Shown: positions 1 through 8,206, counted from the first letter of the stretch. The stretch: 33,415 bases of DNA from Cardiobacterium sp963553325 (GCA_963553325.1 CAUVOF010000011.1:1-33415); one strand, 5' to 3'. Notes: generated by a model not told the origin, from the letters alone. A program made the numbers and translations.

Positions 1-88
1 ATTCGGGTTGGGCGATGACGTCGCGCGCCGCTTCGCCGAGCAGGGACTCGAAGCCACGTCCGAGGCCGCCACGTTTGGTTTTCAGCAT
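1..88 (-). CDS. parB: ParB chromosome-partitioning protein, N-terminal fragment (cut by window edge)
   Basis: Only the first 29 codons are in the window. They read MLKTKRGGLGRGFESLLGE and then continue through AARDVIAQPE, the typical basic N-terminus (KRGGLGRG) of ParB/Spo0J proteins. ParB binds parS sites and loads SMC near the origin; ParA acts on it through this N-terminal segment. The start at base 88 is preceded by a strong AAGGAGAG ribosome site. The gene follows parA by 17 bases on the same strand, so it is the last visible gene of the pepA-rsmG-parA-parB unit. The DNA-binding and CTPase domains lie outside the window. I saw no 16-base parS palindrome (TGTTTCACGTGAAACA) inside the window. 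Confidence 0.9.
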   Translation of the reverse strand, partial: MLKTKRGGLGRGFESLLGEAARDVIAQPE

Positions 89-105
89 GTTGCTCTCTCC
101 TTGGT

Positions 106-873
106 TTATTGACCCAGCCGCTGTTTCAGCTCTGCGGCGATTTCGCGGTAAGCGACGGCGCCTTTGGCGCTGCTGTCGTACTGGACGATGGGCAGGCCGT
201 AGCTTGGCGCTTCGGCGAGGCGGACGTTGCGCGGTACGACGGTGGTGAACAGCATCCCTTTCAGATAGGCTTCGAGGCTTTCCGAGACGTCGCGCGTCAG
301 GCGCGAGCGGTTGTCAAACATGGTGCGGATGAAGCCGGCGACACGCAGGTCGGGATTGACGGTCTGGCGCAGCTGGCCGACGGTATCAAGCAGGGCGCTG
401 ACGCCTTCGAGGGCGAAGTATTCGCACTGTATCGGCACGAGAACGTAGTTGGCAGCGACCAGCGCATTGACGGTAAGCAGGTTGAGCGTTGGCGGGCAGT
501 CAATCAGCACCCAGTCGAAGCGCTCCGCCCAGCTGTGAATGTGTTTTTTCAAGAGCGCATGGCGCATGTTTTCTTTGAATAGCGCTTCGTCCGAGCCGGT
601 GAGATCGGCGTTGGCAGGCATCAGCCAAATGTGTGAGTTTTCGCAGTAGATGCAGGTGTCTTCCACGCCGCGCGTGCCAAGCATGACGTCCATCACGCCG
701 TGCTCGACGCTGCGCCGCTCAACGCCACAGGCAACGGTCGCGTTCGCCTGCGGGTCCATGTCTATCAGCAGCACGTCCGCGCCGCTTTCGGCGAGGACGG
801 CAGCGAGGCTGACGGCGGTGGTCGTTTTGCCGACGCCGCCTTTTTGGTTGGTGATGGCGATGATGTGGCTCAT
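106..873 (-). CDS. parA: ParA/Soj partitioning ATPase
   Basis: A 255-residue ParA/MinD-superfamily ATPase for chromosome segregation. It binds nucleoid DNA as an ATP dimer and is stimulated by ParB. The deviant Walker A is KGGVGKTT at residues 11-18, Walker A' is LIDMDPQ around residues 36-42, and the Walker B-like stretch VLIDCPP is followed by the family's NLLTVNAL segment. Length is normal for a chromosomal Soj (about 255-265 residues); there is no N-terminal helix-turn-helix as in plasmid type Ia ParA. The start overlaps the rsmG stop by 4 bases (ATGA) and has a GGGAG site upstream, implying translational coupling. The order rsmG-parA-parB is the standard origin-proximal arrangement. Confidence 0.96.
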   Translation of the reverse strand: MSHIIAITNQKGGVGKTTTAVSLAAVLAESGADVLLIDMDPQANATVACGVERRSVEHGVMDVMLGTRGVEDTCIYCENSHIWLMPANADLTGSDEALFKENMRHALLKKHIHSWAERFDWVLIDCPPTLNLLTVNALVAANYVLVPIQCEYFALEGVSALLDTVGQLRQTVNPDLRVAGFIRTMFDNRSRLTRDVSESLEAYLKGMLFTTVVPRNVRLAEAPSYGLPIVQYDSSAKGAVAYREIAAELKQRLGQ

Positions 874-1499
874 GCGCGCTCCCGGCGGATGTCAAGCAAG
901 GTACGCTCGCCTGCCAGCAAGGGCACGCTGAGCGGGTAGGTCGCGTGTATAGCAAAACCGGGAACGTTTAGCGTCTCCGCCTCGCGCCCTTTCATCAGCA
1001 ACCAGCGACTGTTGTCGTCGCCCAAATGCGCAGTCAAGGCGATAAAGCGGTCGGCGGCAGCAAGGGCGCGGCTAATAATCACTGCCTGCGGCGCTGCCTG
1101 CCAGTCTTCTGCGCGCGCAGCCACCACTTGTACGTTGGCAAGCGCCAGCACACGCACCGCTTCGCGCAGAAACGCCGCTTTTTTGCCGTTGCTTTCCAGC
1201 GCGGTAACTGCCATTTGCGGGCGCATGATGGCGAGCATCAGCGCGGGCAAGCCGGCACCGCTGCCGATGTCGGCGAGCGTCGCCGCGTCTTCGAGATACG
1301 GCAACACGGCAAGGCAATCGAGGACGTGGCGCGGGATTTGTTCTTCCACGTCGCGCACGGCGGTGAGGTTATGCACCTGATTCCATTTGTTGAGCAGGTT
1401 GAGGTAGCGGGCGAACTGCGCGCGCTCTGCCGTATTGACGGCAAAGGGCAGCGCATCCAGGCCGCGTTCCAGTTTTTCCTGCGCCCCGGCTGGCAGCAT
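870..1499 (-). CDS. rsmG: 16S rRNA (guanine-527-N7)-methyltransferase RsmG
   Basis: A 209-residue class I SAM-dependent methyltransferase of the GidB/RsmG family, which makes m7G527 in 16S rRNA; loss gives low-level streptomycin resistance in other bacteria. The family hallmark LNKWNQVHNLTAVRD is near residues 36-50, and the SAM-binding loop DIGSGAGLP is at 77-85. I chose the ATG at 1499, whose A is also the last base of the pepA stop codon (TGATG); an in-frame TTG lies one codon upstream at 1502. An AGGTGG stretch just before serves as ribosome site. The gene overlaps parA by 4 bases. Its usual upstream partner mnmG (gidA) is absent, and pepA occupies that place. Confidence 0.95.
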   Translation of the reverse strand: MLPAGAQEKLERGLDALPFAVNTAERAQFARYLNLLNKWNQVHNLTAVRDVEEQIPRHVLDCLAVLPYLEDAATLADIGSGAGLPALMLAIMRPQMAVTALESNGKKAAFLREAVRVLALANVQVVAARAEDWQAAPQAVIISRALAAADRFIALTAHLGDDNSRWLLMKGREAETLNVPGFAIHATYPLSVPLLAGERTLLDIRRERA

Positions 1500-2950
1500 C
1501 AAGCCACCTGTGCGCGGAAGTATTCCAGCAGCAGCGCGACCGGGCGCCCGGTGCCGCCCTTCGGCCCGCTGCTTTTGAAGGCGCTGCCAGCGATGTCCAG
1601 ATGCGCCCAGGGGTAATCGACAAATTCGGAAAGGTAGGCGGCGGCGGTTACGGCCCCGGCATCGCGCACCCCGGAAATGTTGGGGATGTCGGCGAACGGG
1701 CTGCGCAACATGTCGCGGTATTCCTGGTCGAGCGGCATACGCCAGGCGAGGTCATGCGTCGCTTCGCCCGCGCGCAGCAGGGCGTCGGCAAGGGCATCGT
1801 CGTTACTGAAAAGGCCGCTGCGTACACCGCCGAGGGCGATGACAATCGCGCCGGTGAGCGTTGCCATGTCAATCACCGCCTGTGGCTCATAGCGTTTGGC
1901 ATAGGTGAGCGCGTCGCAGAGAATGAGGCGGCCTTCGGCGTCGGTGTTCAACACTTCGACCGTCTTGCCGGACATCGTCGTCAAAATATCGCCGGGACGG
2001 ATGGCGTTGCCGTCCGGCATGTTTTCCACGGAAGCGACCAAGCCGACCACGTGCAGCGGCAGTTTGGCTTCGCACAGCGCTTTGACCGCGCCGAACACCG
2101 CGGCCGCGCCGCCCATGTCGCCTTTCATTTCATCCATGCCACCGGCGGGCTTGATGGAAATGCCGCCGGTGTCGAAAGTTACGCCCTTGCCGACCAATAC
2201 CAGCGGCTTGGCGTTCTGCGCGTTTTCCGGGCGGTATTCAAAAATAATGAAGCGCGGCTCATTGACGCTGCCCTGCGCCACGCCAAGCAGTGCGCCCATG
2301 CCGAGCGCCTCGATTTCTTTTTTCTGCAAGACTTTGACGGAAAGCGCCGCGTAATCCTGCGCCATCGCTTCTGCCTGCGCGCCGAGCCAAGCGGGTACGC
2401 AGACGTTCGGCGGCGTATTGACCAAATCGCGGGTGAGGTAACTGCCCGCCGCCCAGGCACGCGCCAAGTCCAGCGCCGCCTGCGCCGCCGCCTGCTCTGC
2501 TGCTTCGCAGACGAACAGCCACTCATGCGCGCGCACCTTGCTTTCCTTGCTCTTAAACGACTCGAAGCGGTACGCCTCGTGCGCGGCGGCACGCGCCATC
2601 AGCGCGATGCCATCAACGCCGCTGGCAAGTGCCAAGGCGACCTTGTCCCAAGAAGATTCATCGGCCAACTGCTGCACCGCTGCCGTCGCCCGTTGCACGG
2701 CACGGTCGCTGCCGTCATGGCGCACCACGGCGACACGTTGCGCGGTAACGCCCGGCACATCAACGAAAAGGCGCAGCGTGCCATCCGCCGGCGGCAAATT
2801 GCCCTTCTCTGCCTGTTGCGTAAAAAAGCCGTTGGCAGCGCTATCCAGCGCGGCGAGTGCGGGCGGAAAACTGCCGTCGGACGCGAGCGAAACCGCCAGC
2901 ACATCGGCGGCGACATTCAATAGAGACCCTGCTTGCAAAGAAAAAATCAT
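1499..2950 (-). CDS. pepA: Leucyl aminopeptidase (M17), PepA
   Basis: A 483-residue cytosolic M17 metallo-aminopeptidase that removes N-terminal residues; in E. coli PepA is also a DNA-binding protein acting at carAB and in Xer recombination. The N-terminal macro-like domain is poorly conserved, as is usual. The C-terminal catalytic domain has the metal-binding segment VGKGVTFDTGGISIKP with K255 and D260, and the M17 signature NTDAEGRL with D337 and E339. These correspond in spacing to the E. coli metal ligands K270/D275 and D352/E354. A GAGGG site precedes the start. It is divergent from lptF, the same pepA/lptFG arrangement seen in E. coli, and its stop abuts the rsmG start by one base. Confidence 0.96.
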   Translation of the reverse strand: MIFSLQAGSLLNVAADVLAVSLASDGSFPPALAALDSAANGFFTQQAEKGNLPPADGTLRLFVDVPGVTAQRVAVVRHDGSDRAVQRATAAVQQLADESSWDKVALALASGVDGIALMARAAAHEAYRFESFKSKESKVRAHEWLFVCEAAEQAAAQAALDLARAWAAGSYLTRDLVNTPPNVCVPAWLGAQAEAMAQDYAALSVKVLQKKEIEALGMGALLGVAQGSVNEPRFIIFEYRPENAQNAKPLVLVGKGVTFDTGGISIKPAGGMDEMKGDMGGAAAVFGAVKALCEAKLPLHVVGLVASVENMPDGNAIRPGDILTTMSGKTVEVLNTDAEGRLILCDALTYAKRYEPQAVIDMATLTGAIVIALGGVRSGLFSNDDALADALLRAGEATHDLAWRMPLDQEYRDMLRSPFADIPNISGVRDAGAVTAAAYLSEFVDYPWAHLDIAGSAFKSSGPKGGTGRPVALLLEYFRAQVA

Positions 2951-3046
2951 AAAGAACCCTCAATTCAGTTAAGCTGCGCAATCACTAAAAAAGACGCAAT
3001 GCGCCTATAACAAAGCGCGATAGCATAGCACAAACTCACCCCGACC
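2951..3046. promoter_or_regulatory. Divergent pepA / lptF intergenic region
   Basis: These 96 bases separate two genes transcribed outward, so they must hold at least two promoters or depend on them. A TATAAC hexamer at 3006-3011 is a possible lptF -10, and the opposite strand has a TTGTGC...TTATAG pair with 17-base spacing toward pepA. Neither match is strong. lptF has no obvious Shine-Dalgarno sequence. The role is inferred from position. Confidence 0.4.
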
Positions 3047-4111
3047 ATGCCCATCCTCTACCGCTACCTCATCCGCGAAACCCTCGCCGTCTTCCTCGCT
3101 ACCAACCTGATATTACTGGCAATAATCCTGAGCTTCCGCCTTTCTTCACTGCTTGCCGCAGCGGCGGCAGGCAACATGGCGCTCACCGCCGTGTGGAAAC
3201 TCATCGGCCTGCAAGCGGTGCGCTTTCTCGTCATCCTGATGCCGCTCGCCTTCGTCCTCGCCGCGGCGATGACCCTCGGCCGCCTCTACCGCGACCAAGA
3301 AATCAGCGCCGCCCTCGCCTGCGGCATCGCCCCGCGCCACCAAACCCGCGCCCTGCTCTACTGCGCCCTGCCGATTGGCGCGCTGCTGCTCGTCCTCAGC
3401 CTGAGCGTCCTGCCGCACATCTACAGCAGCCGCGACGCGCTACTCCAGCAGGCACAACAAGAAGCAGGCATGATTCTCTTCACCCCCAACACCTTCCGCC
3501 GCCTTGACGACGGCACCATCGTCCACACCGGCGCCATCGAAGACGGCATCCTGCGCGACTTCCTCATCGCCCGCGACGAACCCGACGGCGGCCACAGCAT
3601 CATCCTCGCCGAAAGCGGCAAAATGCAGGGCGACGCGCAGCAGCGCCACTTGCTACTACAACACGGCCGCCGCCTCGCCTGGAACGCCGAGCACGACCCG
3701 ACACACACCACCCTCTTTACCTACGAAAACGCCGACCTGCGCCTACCCGGCGCGAACAACCTCGCCGGCAACGGCACGGGCGAAAGCCGCCTGCGCAACA
3801 TCCCGATGAGCGAACTCGGCACCAGCCCAGAACATCTGAGCGAATGGCAAAGCCGCAGCAACCCGGCCATCGCCCTGCTCATCTACGCCCTCGCCCTGCC
3901 GTTGCTCGCGCGCAGCCAGCCGCGCCAGGGGCGCTACCACAAAATCGTTCCCGCCTTCATCGCCTTCGCCCTCTACATCAACCTGCTCGACCTCATCACC
4001 GTCGCCATCCGCAAGCACCAAATCCCGCCGCTGCCCGGCAGTTACTGGCTGCACGGCGCGGTGCTGGTCATCATCCTCATCTATTGGCAACGCAGCCGGG
4101 GGCGCGCATGA
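3047..4111 (+). CDS. lptF: LPS export ABC transporter permease LptF
   Basis: A 354-residue YjgP/YjgQ-family permease. With LptG and the ATPase LptB it forms the inner-membrane complex that extracts lipopolysaccharide and drives it along the LptC-LptA-LptD bridge. The protein begins with a cytoplasmic basic stretch (MPILYRYLIRE), has three hydrophobic segments by about residue 125, then a hydrophilic periplasmic beta-jellyroll region (about 130-265), and three more membrane segments to the end, the normal 3+3 topology. The N-terminal LYRYLIRETLAVF motif is typical. The stop overlaps the next start (lptG) by 4 bases. LptC, LptA and LptB are not in the window. Identification rests on family pattern plus the tandem arrangement divergent from pepA. 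Confidence 0.93.
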   Translation: MPILYRYLIRETLAVFLATNLILLAIILSFRLSSLLAAAAAGNMALTAVWKLIGLQAVRFLVILMPLAFVLAAAMTLGRLYRDQEISAALACGIAPRHQTRALLYCALPIGALLLVLSLSVLPHIYSSRDALLQQAQQEAGMILFTPNTFRRLDDGTIVHTGAIEDGILRDFLIARDEPDGGHSIILAESGKMQGDAQQRHLLLQHGRRLAWNAEHDPTHTTLFTYENADLRLPGANNLAGNGTGESRLRNIPMSELGTSPEHLSEWQSRSNPAIALLIYALALPLLARSQPRQGRYHKIVPAFIAFALYINLLDLITVAIRKHQIPPLPGSYWLHGAVLVIILIYWQRSRGRA

Positions 4112-5160
4112 CCCGCTTCGACCGCTACCTGCTGCGCACCATCCTCGCCACCAGCCTCATTGCCCTGCTCTTCCTGCTGGCGGTGGACTACATCATCCAA
4201 ATCTCGGTCGATGCCGACGACCTCGGCCAAGGCAGCTACACCCTCGCCGTGCTGCTGCTACAACTGCTGCTCGTCGTGCCGCAAAAAATCCTACTCTTTG
4301 CCCCCGCTGCCATCCTCATCGGCACCATCATGGGCTTCGGCCAACTCTCGGCGCAGAACGAAATCGCCGTCGTCCGCGCCGCCGGCATATCGCGCCTGCG
4401 CCTGGCACGCACCGGCATCGTCTTCGCCGTCGCCGTCGGCATCCTCAACATCATCAACGGCGAAACCATCGCCCCCCGCCTCACCGACCGCAGCGAACTC
4501 CTGCGCAGCCAGGCGCTCGGCGAACCCGCGCGCACCGCCCCCGCGCAAGGCATCTGGCTTAAACAACAAAACACCGTCATCCACATCGGCGCGCTCAACG
4601 CCGACGGCAGCCTCGCCCGCCTGCGCAGCTACCAAAGCGACGCCGATAGCATCACCATCAGCGAAGCCGCACGTGCCACCTGGCAAGCGCCCGACTGGCA
4701 ACTAGAAAACCCACGCGCCTGGCGCAGCAGCGCGGAAAAAACCGAAAGCATCGCTACCAGCCCGCGCTGGCAAAACGGTGCAACGCCGCAGGCATTGCAC
4801 GCGCTGGCCGCTATCAATAGCGCCGAAACCCTGCGCGAACTCTACACCCTGACCCGCTTCATGGCGGCGAACGGCCTCAACCACGAACACGAAAGCCTCA
4901 AACTGTGGCAGCGCCTGCTGACCCCGTTCACCATGGCAGCGATGGTATTGCTCGCCCTGCCCTTCGCCTTTGGCAGCAACCGCAGCGGCCAACAAGGCAC
5001 GCGCCTCGTTACCGGCATCCTGCTTGGCGTCGCCTACTACGTGGCAAGCGGCGTCATCGCCAACCTCGCCCTACTGCTGCACTGGCCGCCGCTGCTTGGC
5101 GCGGCACTGCCGATACTGATTTTTGCCATCCCGCCGCTTGTCGCCCTGCGACGGCAGTAA
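4108..5160 (+). CDS. lptG: LPS export ABC transporter permease LptG
   Basis: A 350-residue permease paralogous to LptF and its heterodimer partner. The N-terminus MTRFDRYLLRTILATSL matches the LptG pattern, followed by membrane segments to about residue 125, a periplasmic domain, and three C-terminal membrane segments starting near residue 270. I chose the ATG at 4108 because it overlaps the lptF stop (ATGA) and begins with the conserved family N-terminus. The frame stays open further upstream, but only as an antisense-free shadow of lptF. After the stop come a 31-bp palindrome and a Correia-like element, with no classical terminator, so transcription may continue into ubiC. Confidence 0.93.
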   Translation: MTRFDRYLLRTILATSLIALLFLLAVDYIIQISVDADDLGQGSYTLAVLLLQLLLVVPQKILLFAPAAILIGTIMGFGQLSAQNEIAVVRAAGISRLRLARTGIVFAVAVGILNIINGETIAPRLTDRSELLRSQALGEPARTAPAQGIWLKQQNTVIHIGALNADGSLARLRSYQSDADSITISEAARATWQAPDWQLENPRAWRSSAEKTESIATSPRWQNGATPQALHALAAINSAETLRELYTLTRFMAANGLNHEHESLKLWQRLLTPFTMAAMVLLALPFAFGSNRSGQQGTRLVTGILLGVAYYVASGVIANLALLLHWPPLLGAALPILIFAIPPLVALRRQ

Positions 5161-5169
5161 CCCTCAATT

Positions 5170-5200
5170 TACATACACGAACCCCGCTACCCTGTATGTA
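5170..5200 (+). repeat. 31-bp TACATACA palindromic repeat, copy 1
   Basis: The 8-base arms TACATACA (5170-5177) and TGTATGTA (5193-5200) flank the core CGAACCCCGCTACCC. The same 31-bp unit recurs at 24330-24360 and, with variation, at 5817, 8232, 12670 and 13686. It begins 10 bases after the lptG stop. Its last two bases (TA) are the first two bases of the adjoining Correia-like element. Confidence 0.85.
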
Positions 5201-5351
5201 TAGCGATACTCACAAAGTTCTGTACAAGGCGCATCGCCGAAGACAGTACGCTTTGTACGGCGCGGGTTTCCCTAGAAAATGGCTGCGCCATTTTCTAGGG
5301 TGCCCGGTGAGGCGGTGCAACACAGTACAGGGCTTTGTGAGGATTGCTATA
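5199..5351 (+). mobile_element. Correia-like miniature inverted-repeat element, copy 1 (153 bp, long form)
   Basis: The termini are TATAGC (5199-5204) and GCTATA (5346-5351). The arms pair over most of their length: ACTCACAAAG near the left end matches CTTTGTGAGG near the right end. The centre is a perfect 14-bp hairpin, CCCTAGAAAATGGC (5270-5283), loop TGC, GCCATTTTCTAGGG (5287-5300). Internal blocks ACAAGGCG, AGACAGTACG and a GAGGCG-type segment occur in the same order as in the neisserial Correia repeat as I remember it. No protein is encoded, so any movement would need a transposase in trans. The right end touches the ubiC start codon and carries its GAGGA ribosome site. Confidence 0.8.
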
Positions 5352-5352
5352 T

Positions 5353-5811
5353 ATGAACCTCGCCACCTGCCGCACCCTTCTTGCCACCAACGACTGGCAG
5401 CCCGCACACATCGCCCCGCCCGCGCCGCAACGCGACTGGCTGCTGCACGCAGGCTCACTCACCGCCAAACTGCGCGAACACGGCAGCGTCGGCGTCAGCA
5501 TCGCGCACGAAGGCTGGAACGACGGCGCGCCGCGCGAATGGCAACGCGATGTCTGGCTTACCGTTGCCGGCGTGCGCTGGATATACGCCGAAACCCGCAT
5601 CCCAGCGGATAGCCACGCGGCACTGCCGCTGCAACAACTCGGCGCGACGCCCATCGGCGACTGGCTTTACCAGCAAAACCCAGAGCGCCTGCCGCTACGC
5701 TGGCGCCACGACCCGGCAAGCGGCCTCTACGCACGGCAAAGCACGCTGCTCATCCACGGCGAACCGATACACATTGCTGAACTGTTTTTGCCTGCCTTTC
5801 CCTGGCCGTAG
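5353..5811 (+). CDS. ubiC: Chorismate lyase UbiC
   Basis: A 152-residue protein that fits chorismate-pyruvate lyase, which makes 4-hydroxybenzoate for ubiquinone synthesis in the cytosol. The segments RDWLLHAGSLTAKLREHG, then SVGVSIAHEGW, LPLQQLGATPIGDWLY and the C-terminal HIAELFLPAFPW align in order with E. coli UbiC as I recall it. Arg65 (QRDVWL) and Glu143 (AELFLP) would be the active-site residues. It is slightly shorter than the E. coli protein (165). The ATG at 5353 is the best start: an in-frame stop at 5338-5340 limits any extension to a TTG at 5344. The start lies directly against the right end of a Correia-like element. ubiA is not adjacent. Confidence 0.88.
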   Translation: MNLATCRTLLATNDWQPAHIAPPAPQRDWLLHAGSLTAKLREHGSVGVSIAHEGWNDGAPREWQRDVWLTVAGVRWIYAETRIPADSHAALPLQQLGATPIGDWLYQQNPERLPLRWRHDPASGLYARQSTLLIHGEPIHIAELFLPAFPWP

Positions 5812-5816
5812 AAATA

Positions 5817-5847
5817 TACATACACGAACCCCGCTATCGTGTATGTG
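5817..5847 (+). repeat. 31-bp TACATACA palindromic repeat, copy 2
   Basis: TACATACA (5817-5824) and TGTATGTG (5840-5847) surround CGAACCCCGCTATCG. It starts 5 bases after the ubiC stop codon. The last base departs from the family end. No Correia-like element is attached here, so this copy probably shows the unmodified palindrome. Confidence 0.8.
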
Positions 5848-6014
5848 GCTTACACCCAAGGCAAACGCCCCGCCCCACCACGCCAATCCGGCACGCGCTT
5901 TTTTCTTTTGCGCCTTCGGCAAATGTTCTAAAATTGCGCCCGTTTGCGAAACCGTCATGTTTTTATGCGTAAAGGTTATGACACCGCAAACCTCCCGCAA
6001 TTTTGGATTTTTTT

Positions 6015-7541
6015 ATGCAAAAACCGACAACGACCGAGACACCTGCGATACGCGGCAAGTCCGGTATGAGCCTGTTTTTGGTTACCGTGTCTGTGGCAAC
6101 GGTAGCTTGGTTTGTATGGTGGGGATTGGGTTACACCCATTTCAATCATCCTACTGTCTTCGTCCTCGCCTGCGCTTTCGGCCTCTTCATGGCCTTCAAT
6201 ATCGGCGGCAATGATGTCGCTAACTCTTTTGGCACTTCCGTCGGCGCAGGCACGCTCTCCATCACCCAGGCGCTGATTGTCGCTGCCCTGTTTGAGGTCA
6301 GCGGCGCGCTGATTGCGGGCAAAGAAGTAACCGACACCATCAGCAAGGGCATCGTCGATTTGTCCATCATCGACATCCAGCCGATGCAGTTCGTCTTCAT
6401 CATGATGAGCGCGCTGATTGCCGCCGCCCTCTGGCTGCTTTTCGCTTCTTATAAAGGGCTGCCGGTTTCCACCACCCATTCCATCATCGGCGGCATCGTC
6501 GGCGCTTCCATCGCGCTCGGCATCAGCCAGCACAGCAACGCCACTTTCTCCCTCGTTTACTGGCACAAAATTGGCCACATCGTGATGTCCTGGGTGATTT
6601 CGCCGGTGCTTGGCGGGGTGATGGCATGGCTTGTCTATGGGCAAATCAAGCAACACGTGCTGATGCACGGCACCTTCGCCGACCATGCCACTTATTCGCG
6701 GCGCGTGAAAAAGCTGCGCTCGCGCATCCACCAACCGATGACCAAGCGTATCAGCCAGATCCACTCAATGATGATGCTGCGCGAGGATGACGGCGCGCAC
6801 GCCCCTGGCACGGAGGCGGAAAAGGTGCTGGCGCGGCGCGCGCTGCGTGTCTGGATTCCGCTGATTGCGATGTTCGGCGCGCTGATGATTACTTCGATGC
6901 TGCTCTTCAAAGGGCTGAAAAACTTGAATCTTGGCCTCTCCGACACGCATTACGCCCTCATCATCGCGCTGATTAGCATGGCGGTGTGGTATGTGGTGCG
7001 CCGTTACGCGCGCCGTTTCCGCAGCAGCGAGGTCAGCCGCGCCACCTACATTCTCTTTAGCTGGATGCAGGTGGTAACCGCCTCCGGCTTCGCCTTCAGC
7101 CACGGCTCAAACGACATCGCCAACGCCATCGGCCCCTTCGCCGCCATTCTCGATGTGCTGAAAAATCAGGCCATCGGCGAGGGCGCGATTCCGGTGCCGA
7201 CTGTCGCCATGGCAACGTTTGGCGTCGCGCTGATTGCCGGACTGTGGTTCATCGGGCGCGAGGTGATTGCCACCGTCGGCACGCATCTTGCAGAGATGAG
7301 CCCGGCTGCGGGGTTCACCGCCGAACTCGCCGCCGCCATCGTCGTCATGCTCGCCTCTTCGCTGGGGCTGCCGGTATCGAGCACGCATATTCTCGTCGGC
7401 GCCATCCTCGGCATTGGTCTCGTAAACCGCAACGCCAACTGGCGCCTGATGAAGCCGATTGCGCTCGCCTGGCTGATTACCGTCCCCGCCGCCGGGCTTT
7501 GTGCGGCGCTGGCGTTTGTCCTCTTTAACGCGGTGTTTTAA
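6015..7541 (+). CDS. PiT-family inorganic phosphate transporter
   Basis: A 508-residue inner-membrane carrier of the PHO-4/PiT family (low-affinity metal-phosphate/H+ symport). The duplicated signature is clear: NIGGNDVANSFGTSVGAG in the N-terminal half and FSHGSNDIANAIGPFAA in the C-terminal half. Each is followed by a LPVSTTHSIIGG / LPVSSTHILVG segment. A long hydrophilic, basic loop of roughly 75 residues separates the two halves, as in E. coli PitA. The ATG at 6015 is preferred; an in-frame TTG lies four codons upstream at 6003. The ribosome site is weak (GGA). There is no PhoU-like DUF47 partner. The 203 bases upstream hold palindrome copy 2 and an A/T-rich stretch with Pho-box-like half sites too poor to call. 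Confidence 0.93.
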   Translation: MQKPTTTETPAIRGKSGMSLFLVTVSVATVAWFVWWGLGYTHFNHPTVFVLACAFGLFMAFNIGGNDVANSFGTSVGAGTLSITQALIVAALFEVSGALIAGKEVTDTISKGIVDLSIIDIQPMQFVFIMMSALIAAALWLLFASYKGLPVSTTHSIIGGIVGASIALGISQHSNATFSLVYWHKIGHIVMSWVISPVLGGVMAWLVYGQIKQHVLMHGTFADHATYSRRVKKLRSRIHQPMTKRISQIHSMMMLREDDGAHAPGTEAEKVLARRALRVWIPLIAMFGALMITSMLLFKGLKNLNLGLSDTHYALIIALISMAVWYVVRRYARRFRSSEVSRATYILFSWMQVVTASGFAFSHGSNDIANAIGPFAAILDVLKNQAIGEGAIPVPTVAMATFGVALIAGLWFIGREVIATVGTHLAEMSPAAGFTAELAAAIVVMLASSLGLPVSSTHILVGAILGIGLVNRNANWRLMKPIALAWLITVPAAGLCAALAFVLFNAVF

Positions 7542-7565
7542 GCCTCTCTTCCGCACAAGGCAACA

Positions 7566-7589
7566 AGCCGCGTCCGCGCGCGGCTTTTT
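7566..7589 (+). terminator. Rho-independent terminator after the PiT gene
   Basis: Stem AGCCGCG (7566-7572) / CGCGGCT (7579-7585) with a 6-base loop, followed by TTTT. It lies between the transporter stop and the marC ribosome site. Confidence 0.75.
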
Positions 7590-7608
7590 CATTTTCACAA
7601 GGAATCTC

Positions 7609-8202
7609 ATGGAAACTATCCTCGCCACCGCCATTACCCTCTTTCTCATCATGGACCCGCTCGGCAACGTGCCGATTTTTCTCATCGTGCTGGAGCGCGT
7701 CGCCGAAGCGCGCCGCCCGCGCATCATCCTGCGCGAGCTGCTGCTGGCGCTCGCGGTGATGCTGCTCTTTCTCTTTGCCGGGCCGACGATGCTGCGCTCG
7801 CTCGGCATTTCTTCGGAGGCGGTTGCCATCGCCGGCGGGCTGGTGCTGCTCATCATCGCTATCCGCATGATTTTCCCACTGCGCGGCAGCTCGGTGATGG
7901 GCGACGATGATGACGACGACGGCGACCCGCTCCTCGTCCCGCTTGCCATTCCGCTGCTCGCCGGCCCTTCGCTGCTGGCAACGCTGATGCTGCACGCCGG
8001 CCACGGCAATATTTTGACGCACACCCTGCCGGCCTTGCTGATTGCCTGGCTGGCGTCGGCGGTGATTCTCCTCTCCTCACCGCTTCTCTACCGCGTTTTC
8101 GGCACACGCGGCCTGAAGGCGATGGAACGCCTGATGGGCATGGTGCTGATTTGTATCTCGGTGCAGATGCTGCTGAACGCCTTCGCGCGGGTGGTGCATT
8201 GA
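7609..8202 (+). CDS. MarC/YhgN-family integral membrane protein
   Basis: A 197-residue protein with six predicted hydrophobic segments. It starts METILATAITLFLIMDPLGN, the characteristic first helix of the MarC (UPF0056) family (LFLIMDPLGNVPIF); E. coli YhgN and MarC are relatives. The function of the family is not established; earlier links to multiple antibiotic resistance were not upheld. An Asp-rich loop (GDDDDDDGD, near residue 105) is unusual in the family's middle loop. The ATG at 7609 follows an AAGGAA site at 7599-7604. The gene is bounded by terminators on both sides, so it is probably a single transcription unit with its promoter close upstream or with read-through from the PiT gene. 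Confidence 0.9.
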   Translation: METILATAITLFLIMDPLGNVPIFLIVLERVAEARRPRIILRELLLALAVMLLFLFAGPTMLRSLGISSEAVAIAGGLVLLIIAIRMIFPLRGSSVMGDDDDDDGDPLLVPLAIPLLAGPSLLATLMLHAGHGNILTHTLPALLIAWLASAVILLSSPLLYRVFGTRGLKAMERLMGMVLICISVQMLLNAFARVVH

Positions 8203-8206
8203 GATG

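Noticed and set aside
2951..3046. Clear sigma-70 promoters for pepA and lptF
   Set aside because: Candidate hexamers exist but match the consensus at too few positions to state as promoters.
3844..4107. N-terminal extension of lptG reaching back into lptF
   Set aside because: The residues before 4108 are Pro/Arg/Ala-rich shadow sequence of lptF. The conserved LptG start is at the ATGA overlap.
5955..5995. Pho-box-like half sites (CCGTCAT, TTATGACA) upstream of the PiT gene
   Set aside because: The half sites are in opposite orientation and with wrong spacing for the direct-repeat Pho box, so PhoB control is not supported.
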